A stretch of DNA of 64,000 nucleotides. Source: Coriaria nepalensis (taxonomy: Eukaryota; Streptophyta; Magnoliopsida; Cucurbitales; Coriariaceae). Position 1 is the stretch's first letter. The number at the start of each line of letters is the position of its first letter. The position numbers and the translations under genes were made by a program. The stretch lies in NCBI GenBank assembly GCA_027186245.1, contig CP114482.1, forward strand, positions 2,733,001 to 2,797,000, read 5' to 3'. Under the pieces are notes generated by a model that saw only the letters and a program-made list of their open reading frames with translations, did no database searches and was not told the origin of the DNA. Positions 1 to 12,542 of the stretch are shown here, piece after piece.

Positions 1-8
1 TTTATATT

Positions 9-2149
9 CTAAGGTCTTTTGATCTTTGATATCTCTGCCAATAGCTTGTGCAGAGCTTGAGGCTTAGAGAAGAAAGGCGAGTGATCCGCTCCTTTTAGAG
101 AGAAAACCTGTTCCGGAGGGCTCTTGTTTATCATGCTCTCCTGTAATGTGATAGGTATAGCATTATCTTCCAGAGTTTCTATGTAGAATCTCCGGACACA
201 TCCATAATTTCCCTCCGAAAGATTCAGCTTTTCTAAAATCGGTACGAACGGTATCGACCTCATTGAAACAGATGCCAGAGCAACATCCTAACAAACGAAA
301 GATAAAAAATAAAAATATGGCATTCCCTTATGATATAATGTGAAAGAAAAAGGGATTCAGTTTTTACCTTCGAAGGGCTTTGATTGAAGAACAGGTCTCG
401 ATAAAATGATTTGTCAATGTCTATAGCAGTTGGAGGATTATCATTTCCATTTGCGTATAAAAGGATTTGAGCCTGTCGCATAAGATTGTCTGAACCCGCC
501 TGCAAAAAATAGGTTCAATAGAAGTTAGTTGTTACAAATCGATCGGGACCATTCACATGGAGAATATACTCCGATGGCAGGATCATGCCCGGTCATCATT
601 TTTCATAACAAATCCGTTGAGAGTATATATATACTCCAGGAGTAACCTAGAATGTCTCCACTTAATAGCTTAACACTCCATTTAGACAGCCGAAATATAT
701 ATTTACCTCCAGGGAGAACATGTCAAGAATGTTTTGTCCGTTACTCAACATAGCAGCAGCAATAAACACAGCCTTTGCAATTTTACTCGGAAATAGTTCC
801 ATTGCATATGATATGCATGCTCCACCAAGATCATGCCCGATCAACATCACCTACATGAATTTCGAAACTGAAAATTAAAAGAAAACTTCTTAAGATAGAA
901 TAAGACATCATGAAAATAGTTTAAGAAAAAGGAAAGAAAAAAAAAAAAAACCTTTTCTCCCTCGGGAAGCTTTTCGAGGAAATCGGTAAGAGGCTGGACG
1001 TATTTAGACAGGCTAGTGATGCTGTTTGCATCAAAAGAATGAATCCCGGAACCGGTTAAGTCAATAGCAGTAGCTTTATAACCTGCATCTTCTAGAAGGG
1101 CTATTGTTTTATACCAACACCAAGCACCGAATCCACCTCCATGCACAAGTACGAAATGGTTCGTTTCTAAATCGTCGAGCTTTACATCCTGACATTAAAA
1201 AAAAAGTTAGATTTCTCAAAAATAAACTATTAAAACCCCAATAATACAGATTCAGTTACTATTATTTGACAGAATCAAAATCACCATAGAACAAGTGGAA
1301 GAACTTGTATGTATATGGATATATATATATAAATCAAAATAGTACAAATTGGTACCTGCCTATTTTCCTTATATGATTCAGTACCATGTGAGAATAAATT
1401 CAGTCAGGAAGGGGAAAATAAGGTGGGGCCACCATTGAGTGAATTAATTACTTTTTCACAATTATACAGAGAAGAAGAGAATGAAACAGAGCTTTCTTTT
1501 CCTTCTAAGTAAGCTTAAAATTGGGGATCCCATATAATTACCTAACAAACACATATTTCAGAATCCGCCAAACAGAAAGGGAAAAAAAAAAAGGACAAAT
1601 ATATATACAGAAAATTCTCAATTGATGTATTCACAACACACACCGATGATTCTTTTTTTTTTTTCTTGGCCAAACTAATTCTCAATTATAAACTAAATGC
1701 AATTTTGCATAAGAAACCCAATTGCCCAGAAACAACAATTCAATCCTTAAATTTTCTGCAATTTACAGAGTTTTTTAAGCCCAGACCTGATTAACAAGCT
1801 GTTGAGGTTGAAGCAGAGGATCGATAAGGGAGCGAGGCCGAGAGCTAGAACTTCTAGTGAAGGCGTTGTGGTTACTCCTCTTTGAACCGGAACTTGGGAA
1901 CCGGAGGGAAGTAGACCGGTCGAAGGGAAACGAACCGTTCTGCTGCTGCTGCTGTTGTTGCTGGTGGATGAGGATCGCCGCCGCGAGAGCTTGTTCCTGA
2001 ATCAGAGAGCCCTCGAGCTTTTCTTTCCGAGAAGAACGAATCCGGGCCCACCTGTTGCTTGAATTGGCGTTGGCGGGTGGGTTCGGGAGGCGCTTTGTGG
2101 GGTTTCTCGTTACTGATTTGGGTTCTAGGCAGGGACAGATATTGCCCAT
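9..2149 (-). CDS. MES11: Methylesterase 11-like alpha/beta-hydrolase (MES family, plastid-type N-terminus)
   Basis: Five exons join in frame: 2149-1787, 1188-952, 850-707, 499-368 and 287-9, giving about 384 residues. The first exon has the family's basic, Ser-rich leader (MGNICPCLEP...) with RWARIRSSRKEK, an eight-Gln run and FDRSTSLRFPSSGSK. Exon 2 opens the hydrolase fold with the oxyanion loop VHGGGFGAWCWYKT. The last exon carries LKGADHSPFFSKPQAL, where His of the triad sits. The nucleophile elbow is GHDLGG: the usual Ser is Asp. Several Arabidopsis MES members of this subgroup are known to share that change, so classical ester hydrolysis is uncertain. MES proteins act on methyl esters of hormones such as IAA, jasmonate and salicylate; the substrate here is not inferable. 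The start at 2149 is favoured because the family leader begins there. Confidence 0.93.
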
Positions 2150-2303
2150 TTTAGCAGACGCATATAGAAAAACAGAGAAGCTTCGAAACAGAGGTGGTTG
2201 AGGAAGAGGACCGGAAAAATGGGACGAAGAGGGAATCTTCAGGTGTTATTTTATTGTTTTAATTGCGGAGTGATGGAGTTGAAAACGTATGACACGACGG
2301 GTA

Positions 2304-2450
2304 GTGAGAGAGAGAGAGAGAGAATGGTGCTGATGGGTAGTGAGAGAAACGGAATATTTCATATCATATATTATATATTACATATAAATTTTCCTCTTTT
2401 ATTTTTATCTTTGTTTATTATTATTATCATTATTATCATTATTATCCTAC

Positions 2451-2492
<42 letters not shown>

Positions 2493-2556
2493 CATCCTAT
2501 TATTATTATTATTATCCTATTATTATTATTATTATTATTATCCTATTATCCTATTA
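2304..2556. repeat. GA run and long TTA/ATT microsatellite upstream of the MES gene
   Basis: A short GA repeat (about 2304-2322) is followed by some 140 bp of TTA/ATT trinucleotides (about 2416-2556) with occasional ATC and CCT interruptions. It lies 150-400 bp upstream of the methylesterase start, probably in its promoter or 5' flank. Confidence 0.9.
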
Positions 2557-2569
2557 TTTTTCAAAATAA

Positions 2570-3456
2570 AATAAAAAAAATTAAGAATAGCGCTTTTTGC
2601 CACGTACGCCTCCTAACGCTCATCCAAATGAAGTATTCAGTATTAAATTTTAGAAAAATAATTTTCAGTGTCCTACTTTGACTCAACTTAATATAAGGAT
2701 TCGACTTTCAAAAACAGTTTTGTATTTTCCAACATCTTTGAAACATTATAACTTTCACCCAACCTTCTTTGCCTAACTTTTTCTTTGGCCCCAACATTAC
2801 TTCACAATCCCATTCCAACCCCTAACTATATCTATTTATAGAACACACCTCCCTCTATCCATAACTTGTACCCCAAAAACAAAAAACAAGCAAAACCAAA
2901 ACAAGAAAGGATGAATTTATGGTTTTCTGTTAGTTGGTTTTTGCCATTAGAGTCGACAATTTTGGGTTCCAACTGCCCAAGTCGTCAAGTGCTTTATTCC
3001 CAACAAAGAGAGGACTTAAAATCGCAAATGTGTGTAAAATTGTTATAAAAGGAATAGGCTTACTCTAGGTCGGTTAACTAAGCGACGTCGGATACAGTAG
3101 TCAACGTTCAAATAAGTAAGCAGTACCAGGATTGAAGGATACAATCACGACATATCACATCAATGGCATTGTCATCACAATGAGTTTGACGTATTGTTCT
3201 TGTTACAATTTTGAAAAACAAAAGCAAGAGAAGCTCGCGGAACGTATAATACCGGGTTCAAGGGGTTAACATGAATAGTTTTTTTTAGATTTATATTTAT
3301 GGTTTTTAAATTAAAATTATTTATTATTATTTAAAAAATAATATAAATAATAATAATAAATAAAATTAATGTAAATTTTAATTTTATGCATTTAAATATA
3401 TTAATGAATTATTTTTTCTGCATCGTGAATTCAAGATATATATTTAAATTTAAAAA

Positions 3457-3490
<34 letters not shown>

Positions 3491-6180
3491 TGACAAGTAT
3501 ATATAAGATATTTGGTGTTATTATTAAACTGGTTCGCCATATGAAATGGGTAAAAGTGGAATCATCAAATCCTCTCTCAGTTCAATAAACATCTTTATGA
3601 AGGCCGGAGAGGGAAAGTAAGTAACTAGTGGTTCTAAATTTCATCTAATTAATGCCACCCACCAAATACTTGCTTCACTTGCTTTGCCTTTTTGGACTCC
3701 CCCATCCCAACTGCAACAAATACGTCGTCATGTTTTATAAATGTTTCTTCTCTACTCTTCCTCGCCGACTATTTCGCCACATTAAATCGCCGTTCGCCAA
3801 CAACATAGCTCATGGCACGTGCTGCTTTCTCATTTCTTTCCTTAAAAAATATGTAAAAATAAAAAATAAACGAAGACTGTCGAAATTTCAATCTTAAATG
3901 TGAATCATAGTTTACTCGTGAAAAAAGGGTTGGTCTCAATCTTCTTAGTTTACTCATGATCTAACTAAATTATAGTCCAAGTTGCCAAACGTACTAATGT
4001 AAGTGTGAGTATTGTATTAATGGTAATATAGGGTAAAGATACAAATTTGATCAATACTCAAATTGTTTACACCGTCTAAAGAAATGACCCTGTGTTATAG
4101 AAATGGTGCAGGCATGATGCAATATGCAATGGCTTAGCAGCTAGCTAGCTTTTGGTAATGTGGTTGGTTAATTGTAATATGTAAGATAAGAAAGCACGTG
4201 AAGAATGAATAGTTACTTACTAGTTACTATATATGTAGATATCTGTCTTCAATCATGTGAAGGTATAATGATGGCGTGCATGATATGCACATGATTCTAG
4301 CTCGTACTATATATGACATTGATGCTTCTTCTGCAAACCAAAACGTGAGCAAAAAGAAACTTTAATCAGGCACGCTCTTCTTAAGATTTGTTATCATAAG
4401 TTAGCTGTTAGCTTTCATTTTGTGGTCCTGCAGACTGACCAAGATCTTCATCAGGGTATTAAATTTTCTACGTAGAGAAAAGTAGGGATCAATCGGGACC
4501 ACTTAACACACTATCGGGTCCTTTCGATTAAGGGCTTCAAAATGAAGTTGAAGTTAACAATTCGAATTAGTAGGCTAACTTTGAAAATTTTTAATACAGA
4601 ATTGAAGAAAATGATGAAATTACAAATTTAATTCCATCCCTACATTATCCTCTTCATAGATGGAGATTTTTTTTGGGGGGGGGGGGGGACTAAACTCTCA
4701 CTTCCTCAATCCTTACTCGATTCTTCATAGCTGAAAGATTTCTTCCCTCTTTCCTTAACAAAATTAAGCTGGTTCTGAAATAAAAGTTACTTTTTCATGC
4801 TCTATTAATGGTGTAAGATCTTTCTCATAATCGAATAGCTCTTTGGCTTGTTCATTATATTTATTGTTTTTAGGCTTTTGTTTTGCTCAATGACTCAAGA
4901 ATGTGCAACGATCTATAAATGAGTAAAGAGATCGTCTAAGTCAGTCTATGTCGATCTGTATCGATCATGTTGATCCAGGTCTATCTAAATCAGTCTTAGG
5001 TTAATATAAATCGGATTTAAGTAAGCCTTAACAGTGTCTTAAACAAAAAACTCTTTATCAATTAAAGCAAACAAGAGAAAACAACGGATAATAGAAAAAA
5101 AAAAAAAAAACAGAAGAAATCAAAGGAAACAATGGGAATTCTTTTTATGATTAACTCTAAAGTTACCTACAACAGTTTTGTCATTGAAATTTCTTAAGCA
5201 AATTAATGTAGAACTTGAGTTAACTTAAGTCTGTCTAAATCGGTCTAAGTTAGTTTTTAGTCGTTCTTAAGTTGATCTATCTAATTAAATTATTTCTTTT
5301 TTAGAATGACAATTATATTCATAATTGTATGTTTTGATAGAAAGTAAAAAGAGAACACAAAAAAAAAAAAAACTCATGAGAATTCTTTTCGAAGAACTTA
5401 CAAATGAGCGATAAGTGTTTTAGTTGAAAATAGCTTCATTCGAAATGAGTTATTAGAGATTGTTTATAAAATTGTCGATCACAATAAATTTGACTTTGAC
5501 TAGCATACAAGTCGGTGCATAAATCGTTGAATACACCGCTACAAATAAAAAAGAAAGAACATATGAACGTTTTTTTTTTTTCCCACCACGAGCAAACTAT
5601 TAAAAATTACCATGATAGATCTCCACTAAATGTCAGCTTGATTCCGAAGAGGAAAATAAGAGATATGTATATTTAAGAGACTTTAGATTTTACCAAAATT
5701 AAACTCAAACTCATATTTTAAAAAATCAATCCCTAATCTTGATTATAAATGTATATTGTGCAATTTTTATATTTTTCAGAAATTAGTTATCATCTATTTA
5801 GTTCGAATAATGATAAGATTAAAATAATATTTAAATTTTCACTTAAATAAAAAAATGATTTTTTTTATTCCCATCAAAATATATAATCTTGATGAAAATC
5901 AATCTAACCAAAACCACCCTTTTACATGAGCTTTGTTTTTAATGTATCTTTTAAATTTCATAGCGTAACTTTTGGGTAATTTTCAACATATTTTCTTTTA
6001 TATATTTTTAAACTTCTCCTACTCATTCCTTAATCAACAAAAACTAAAAATTACAATTCTCATTTCTATTCCATATCTATTTCCATCTCTTTCCTATTCC
6101 TTCAACCAAATGTGTTCTAAAATGTTTTTTTATGTAATGAAGACACGAAAGCATGGATTTCAATATAATATTTAATATAT
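2570..6180. other. AT-rich spacer without a supported gene
   Basis: Only short, low-complexity open frames occur here, with no recognisable domain or exon pattern. It contains further ATA/AAT microsatellites (3320-3490), a T-run passing directly into a 13-14 G run near 4670-4690, and a degenerate repeat described separately. No gene is called. Confidence 0.7.
4893..5290. repeat. Degenerate short repeat of GTCTAAGTCGGT-like units
   Basis: Variants of GTCTAA(A/G)T(C)(A/G)GT and TCGATCTGTATCGAT recur at roughly 10-20 bp spacing at about 4920-5040, and again at 5215-5285 (for example CTGTCTAAATCGGTCTAAGT). The units are too diverged for a clean period. It resembles a decayed minisatellite or the low-complexity part of an old element. 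Confidence 0.5.
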
Positions 6181-6517
6181 CCAGCCATTAAATGGCCAGC
6201 AGTACGCATTACCACTGCCAACCAAGATGTGAAACTCAAAACTACATCTTCATCTGCTGCCAAGTTATGTTAATCTTCCATTTGGCAGACAAGACGGGAG
6301 ATTCGTGCTTTAGTTGCTGTCTCAGACAGTTTATTCCGTTTTTAACTTTTTCCTGGGTCTTGTCAAAGATATATGGGAACATGTTATCTCCATGCACAGA
6401 AAACATACGAAAACTAAAACAGCTAATAAGCCCAGTAATTTTGAAGAATTGGGTCTTACCTTCCAGCCATGTAATGCTTCATTCCTTCAATCCAAAATTT
6501 TCACTAGTCCGCTCCCA

Positions 6518-8419
6518 ATGTTATCACATCCTACAGTTGGGATTACTCCTCTACCCGTCCGAAAAATACCGACCGTAACTATCGCTTCCACTGCCTTTAC
6601 TACTTCTAATCAGACTATTCAACGTAGATCTGGAAACTATGAACCTCCTATTTGGTCACATGAATATCTTCAATCACTAAGAAGTGAATTACGGGTCTGT
6701 ATGATCATAATTTATTTGTTCTTGTTGATCTTACAAATTATTCTAATTAATGATTTGGAGTCCATTTGGGATGAAGAAAATTGCATGCATGCATGCAGGG
6801 AGAAGAATACAAAGAGCAGATCAATATGCTAAAGGGGGAAGTGAGAGCGATGCTGAACAGATCAATTGATAAGTACCCGTTACAGCTATTGGAGCTAGTT
6901 GATTTCTTGAAGAGGCTTGGATTATCTCATCACTTTGTAAATGAAATAAATAAAATATGTGAAGGCATATACAATAGATCTCGTGTAGATAATATGTGGG
7001 AGAAGAACAACCTTTATGCAATAGCTCTTCAATTCCGACTTCTCAGACAACAAGGATTCAGCATTCCACAAGGTATGAATATTAGAGAAGAGAATGTTTA
7101 TTGATTTGTCTGAAACTTCATATCCGAATGATATAAATGTGTTTATAAATATGCAGAAGCTTTCAGTCGTTTCACAGATGAAAAAGGAAATTTCAAGGCA
7201 TGTCTTTCCGAGGACATCGACGGGATATTAGCTCTGTACGAAGCTTCCTATGTTTCATTTGAAGGTGAATCCATTTTGGAGGAAGCAAGAGAATTCTCAA
7301 TCAAACATCTCCAAGAATAGTAAGGATGAACAAACTCACTCCACTGGAGAGTCCCAAGGGTGTAGACCAAGTGGTTCATTGATATTACCGGAGAAAAGAG
7401 GATAAGAATTCTAATCTTCTTGATCTTTTTTATAGAGTTTATATTTATGGCTATCTGTAATCCTTTATTTTTCTCTCTCCATATATAACAGTGGGCAGAT
7501 CTATGTAAATCTTATTTGCTGGAGGCAAAGTGGTATCACAAGAACTATATTCCAAAGTTTGAAGAGTATATCGACAATTCTTGGGTTTCAATATCAACAC
7601 CTGTTCTACTAGTTCATTCTTATGTGTTAACAACTCGTACAATAAAAATCCAGGATTTGGAAAGCCTCCTAGAGTACTCCAACATTATCAGTTGGTCCTC
7701 AATGATTTTACGACTTGCAGATGATCTTGGAACGGCATCGGTATCATACTTGTTACATACATTATCCTCCTCTCTAAATTATTTGTTGAATGTTCTAACT
7801 AAATTTACACTTCTTAATTTCACAATAGAACATTACCTGTAGAAGCAGTAGTTCATAATAAGTTATATATAGTCCATGATATATTGTTTTTTTTTTTTTT
7901 TTCCTTTTTTTTTTCTAAGCTTACATTTTATAAAACTGTTTCACAATTGAATAGTATTTATCGTTGTGATGAGGTTTAATTTACCGTGGATAGATTATAC
8001 CCATACGAAAATGTCTACATTATTTATTATAATATACTTAGTAATTCATGATAAACTAAGCAAAATTAATGTTAATGCATCTCTCATCTTTTCCTTAATT
8101 TTATTGTAGGATGAACTAAAAAAAAGGCGATGTTGCGAAATGCGACCTATGTTACATGAATGAAACAGGTGCTTCGGAAGAAGATGCCCGCAATCACATA
8201 AGACATTTGATCGGTGAGACATGGAAGAAAATAAATAGAGATGGAGATGCAAGTTCTCCATACCCTGGACATTTCATTGAGATTGCAAAGAATATTGCTG
8301 GAATGTCTCAATACATGTACCGTTATGGAGATGGTCATGGTTTGGAAAAGAATGAGACTAAAGATCGTGTTCTGTCCCTACTCATCAATCCTATACCCCT
8401 TTCATCATTCCCAAACTAG
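6518..8419 (+). pseudogene. TPS-b-type (monoterpene-like) terpene synthase pseudogene
   Basis: Exon 1 ends at 6694 and carries the RRx8W motif as RRSGNYEPPIW. Exon 2 is 6799-7072 and exon 3 begins at 7157 ([11 protein letters not shown]...), both in phase. Exon 3 stops at a TAG at 7318; diverged pieces of its 3' half remain in several frames to about 7440 (LHWRVPR, YRRKEDKN). The next recognisable exon is 7492-7740, exactly 249 bp, the standard size of TPS exon 6, and ends with the DDLGTAS half of the second metal motif. Exons 4 and 5, including DDxxD, are absent. The last exon (8110-8419) has one extra A in an eight-A run, which shifts the frame before GDVAKCDLCYMNETGASE. Monoterpene synthases of this clade act in plastids. 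The true start is unclear: 6518 is an in-frame ATG, and transit-like sequence further upstream lies in other frames. It cannot make an active enzyme as read. Confidence 0.9.
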
Positions 8420-8990
8420 ACAGCTTGCTGATAATGACAGTATGAGAATGATATGGACAAGCTTGTGATATTATAAGTACGTAGTTGTGACTTGTGAGTG
8501 AAGTGATCTTTCTTCCCAATTGATTCTTATTAACCATCGGGTTATCAAAGGGATTTGTTTGTGATCTTTATGCTTTGGTTGCTGGTTCTGTATTCCCTTG
8601 GTCTATTATGATAAGTAAGTTGGCTTATCGTACGGTAAAGTCGACTTGCCTGCAGTATGAAACTCTGGTTTGTAGGAGTTGTAGCAATCTTTATGTCCTT
8701 TAGGTTTTGTAAAGAATATATATATATTAACGAATTAATAAACGTTTATCAAACGACTTACGAGCTGGTGATTATTTTCGTCTAGTCCCAGTGATCACCA
8801 ATAGGCTGTGATCACCAAATGAGCTGTTATCATTGTACCAATGCAATATTGGAGAGATATTGATGCAACTCCTTGTAAGGATATAATGCTGAAATGGCAT
8901 TTTGAATAAGCTGAGAGTGCTCTTCACTGAGGGTATATTTCTGACATGATGCATTGTTTGAAACCGTGAGATTAGTTGTTCCGTTTTTAA

Positions 8991-9021
<31 letters not shown>

Positions 9022-9671
9022 TTAATAGGATAGAGTAATAATTTATTTGTGGATAATTAAGATTATTTAAATAAAATAATATATAGGGTTTGGTAAAGAT
9101 CTCTATCTATTTAGTAATGCAAAAAAAGATTACAATTTCAATTGAGAAATATCAAATTTATCATTATGTGTGTAACCACAACCTATCAGAATGAGAAAAA
9201 AAAAAAAAAAAAACTCTCAATAAAGAAAAGAAACAGACTTAAAACGACTAGCATTAGCTAAAAGGCATCTCCACTTTATTACAGTTTTTAAAAACATACT
9301 TAATTTCAATAACAAAAGACCTAAGCCAAAATTGAATTGTATACTACTTTCTTGTAGGCCTTGCCAGACAAAGCCCCATGTTAATGTTGGGCCACATATT
9401 GTGAAGGCCCAAATGATGGCAAACTTTGGATTCGAGTTTATCCCATTGGAAAAAGAGCATAACATCACCCCATTTTTACAAAACACGCGTAACAATAATT
9501 AAAGAGCATATTATTTTTTAATTACGAAGAAAATGAAAATAAACAAGAAAGTAGTCTAGAGCTTCCCCATACGGTCCAATGTATGTATTGATATTATAAT
9601 TTATTAGTTAAATAATTAATATTAATAATTATTAAATCAGACATGGCAATCGACGATTCCGATGATGATGA
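8420..9671. other. Spacer between the two convergent terpene synthase loci
   Basis: AT-rich sequence with a 20+ T run near 9000-9022 and an A run near 9196-9214. An 80-90 residue open frame on the minus strand (about 9217-9495) has GC content closer to coding DNA, but I recognise no family in it and it lacks gene structure. No gene is called. Confidence 0.6.
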
Positions 9672-10395
9672 TCAGTAGTCAACGGGCATGGGATTGACAG
9701 ACAAAGTAGTAATGTAATCCTTCAGGTAAAGATGGGCGTTGGTATATCCATCATCGTCCTTGTATATAACATCTACAACTCGAGTGAAATTCAGAATTAG
9801 AGTCAACAAGTACACGTGGATAGGACCAGTTGGATTCAAGAACTCTTCGTTTATATCCTTCCATGCACTTTTTACCTTCTCGCGGAGTATCTTCTCTCCC
9901 TCTTCTTCCCCTATTCCATGACTGATCCTGTAAATCTCCAGTGCTGAAACAACATGTCCTCTCAATTGCTCGAGCTGCGATATTAATCAAACGATAATTG
10001 AGTTAGCGATCAAAAATGCAATTCATGATCTCATGTTAACCATGGACTAATTAATGTATCAAAGTTTTGGTGCGTGCATACATCATGTGAAACTATGTCG
10101 TCCATGAACCTGCAAATAGCTGAAGAGGCCCTCATTACTCTAGGATCATTATACAGCCATTCAAGGGCTTCTTTCGTGACAGCATCTCCCAAATGTACGA
10201 ACGATGAGGCGACAAGCACGGGATAAGCGCTTGTACGCAGTGCAGTTTCTATATATTCCTCCAATGGAGGAATAGTGTTCTCATGGTACCATTTTGCTTC
10301 CTTGTAGTAAGCACTCAGTAGCTGGTTGCACTGATCTCACAAAACAAAAACAATTATGTGTATTAGTTAATTAATATTGAAATTTAAACTTTTTT

Positions 10396-10432
<37 letters not shown>

Positions 10433-11925
10433 CATCCTAGCTTATATATATAATTATCAACTTACAAATTTTTTTAAGTAATCGATACGGTATGCTTGTC
10501 CTCGGGGAGCTAGAAGTTCTTCGGCCTCACTGAAAACATCCATTAGTGTCTGATAGATGAATTGCATGAACTCTGGAAGTAGATGCTTGTCATTGATATC
10601 CCATCTTCATTAGTAATTAAGATGTTAGATATCAATTGTGTAACTTTACGATAGTGTGACTAATAGTAAAATGGTTTCTAACCTTTCAAGAGTTTTGGTG
10701 AAGAGATCAAGCTCGTTGAGAGTAGCATAAACATCGTACGCATCATCAACCATGGAGATAACAGCAATTATCTTGGTTACGAACCTTCTCCCGAGGAGAT
10801 GTTCGGGTTCGAAGAAGACTCCCTGGGTCCAAAAGAAGCACTCCACATTTCTGTTTCTAGCCCATGGCAACACATTTGCAACGTCCAAGTCTTTCCACCA
10901 TTGTGTTATATGAGCAAGTTCTTTCTTATGGAGTTTTTGCACAACATTGAAATCTAGTTTGGCAAAGGTTAAGAGAAGTTTGCTATGGGAAGGGTTTTGG
11001 TCATAGAAGGTGAAGTAGTAGGTGGCCTCCAGCCTGGGTATGCCCCGACGAAGAGGCCGGTTTAAGGCATGGGCAACTTGCTTACGCAAGTGGCCCGGGT
11101 GATGATTCAACATACTTTTGAAGATGAGTGGTGGTGAAAGTGAAAGCCTCCTCCAATATTTCTTCATTATGGATCCTCAGAATTGTGGCTTCATATAAGC
11201 TTAACATCCCTTTCACATCACTTACAAGGGACTCTTTGAATTTTCCTTCACGATCCTTCAAGTGCTTCCTGAGGGTCTCTGTTCCACCATCCAATTCAAA
11301 TGAGTACTATACTCGACAATCTCATATGATATTACAAGTTATAATTAGAGGACTATACATAAGACTAATTGATTACCAGATGGCATATTGATACTTTGTT
11401 GCCTAAACAATCGAAAACGGAGCGCGACGGTGAAAAGATCATCAATCTTGTCTTCACCCTTCTTTTCTTGTTCAACATATTGATCATATACTTGCTTCAC
11501 AACTTCAGTAATCTTATCTTCGAAATGATAGGCGACTCCTAGACGTTCGAGATTATTTATCAAGTACAGTTTCTCCGAAGGATTCTCAGGAATGGGAGCC
11601 TCAAGCAACATCCTCGCTTGTCCCTTTAGTTCTTCCAGTTTCTTTAGTGTTTTCTCATCAGTTTTCTGCTTAAACAAGATAAATAAGTTAAAGTACATGC
11701 ATGCATATTAGCGTAAGAAATAACAATTATGCATGTTAAATGACCACGGATAATTAATTAGTATACAAGTGGAGTAGTTTAATTAGTTACCAATGATTCA
11801 GGTGAATATGTGAGAAAATGTTCTCCCCAAAGGTTGGGTTGGAAACGGCCCGAGCGACGCTTGATTTCAGCTTCAGATTCCACAATCGATGGGGGAGGAA
11901 CCGGAGCTATGATTTCAGCAGCCAT
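9672..11925 (-). pseudogene. TPS-a-type (sesquiterpene-like) terpene synthase, nearly complete but frameshifted
   Basis: Exons on the minus strand: 11925-11791 (MAAEIIAPVPPP..., RRSGRFQPNLW = RRx8W), 11665-11377, about 11306-10683, 10604-10466 (139 bp), 10330-10082 (249 bp) and 9974-9672. The 139- and 249-bp exons match the conserved TPS sizes. DDAYD (DDxxD) and DDIVSHDLE (second metal motif) are intact. The RDR-type element reads RNR. Family exons 3 and 4 are one continuous exon, so an intron has been lost. Two frame breaks occur in that exon: at its 5' border (about 11305, no acceptor keeps frame) and at 11082-11086, where GCG-TAAG-CAA holds one extra base and creates a stop. No transit peptide is visible, so a cytosolic sesquiterpene synthase ancestor is likely. 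Either a young pseudogene or a functional gene with assembly errors. Confidence 0.88.
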
Positions 11926-12008
11926 TAGCTCAGGTCGAGAGTATGGGTTGCTTTGATTTTGAGCTTCAAAGTAGGAAAGTGAGTACGAAGTGTTATATGT
12001 GGAAAAGA

Positions 12009-12540
12009 CTATAAGCTTCTTGACTTATATAGAGATTTGAACAGCGAGTGTTACTAATTACACCATTTCTATAATATAGTGCTTCACTTTTTTGCTTTTA
12101 AATCATCCTCATTATTTTAAGTTCATTTTAAGTTTATTTACGATATCTTAGAATAAGTTATATAAATATTAGTTCTCTAATTTATTTTATACGATCTTTA
12201 TATATATCATCGATTAATTCAAAATTTAAATATCTTTCTTAACCGTTTTTGTTAAAATTTATGTCAATCTATCATTCATCTAATTATCTAAATGCCTTTA
12301 TATGATAATCTAATTAATATCTAATCAAAAAAATATAAGAGCTAGACTAATTAGATATATTCACATTCCATTTTGTAAAATATATTTTATACATTGTATC
12401 ACTTATTAAGTTCTCAGAATGACTAACTCATAAATAAAACAAAATATTAAAATTATCTTACATCACTTAAATAAAAATATCAATTTAATTTATAATTAAA
12501 AAATATTTTACCTTTTTTATATAATTTTAAAAGAATAATA
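12009..12540. other. AT-rich spacer upstream of the TPS-a locus
   Basis: No open frame or RNA gene is recognisable. As 5' flank of the minus-strand TPS-a gene it should contain that gene's promoter; I see no convincing core element to place. Confidence 0.5.
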
Positions 12541-12542
12541 AT

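Noticed and set aside
847..1146. Open frame on the minus strand read as a separate 99-residue hydrolase
   Set aside because: It is exon 2 of the methylesterase gene running on into its intron; the GT donor at 951 and the next in-frame exon make it part of one gene.
2198..2569. Open frame of 123 residues on the plus strand ending in long Ile/Leu/Tyr runs
   Set aside because: It is the translation of the TTA microsatellite; no coding signal.
9217..9495. 92-residue open frame on the minus strand
   Set aside because: The composition looks somewhat coding, but no family or exon structure is recognisable and it sits between two gene 3' ends; insufficient support.
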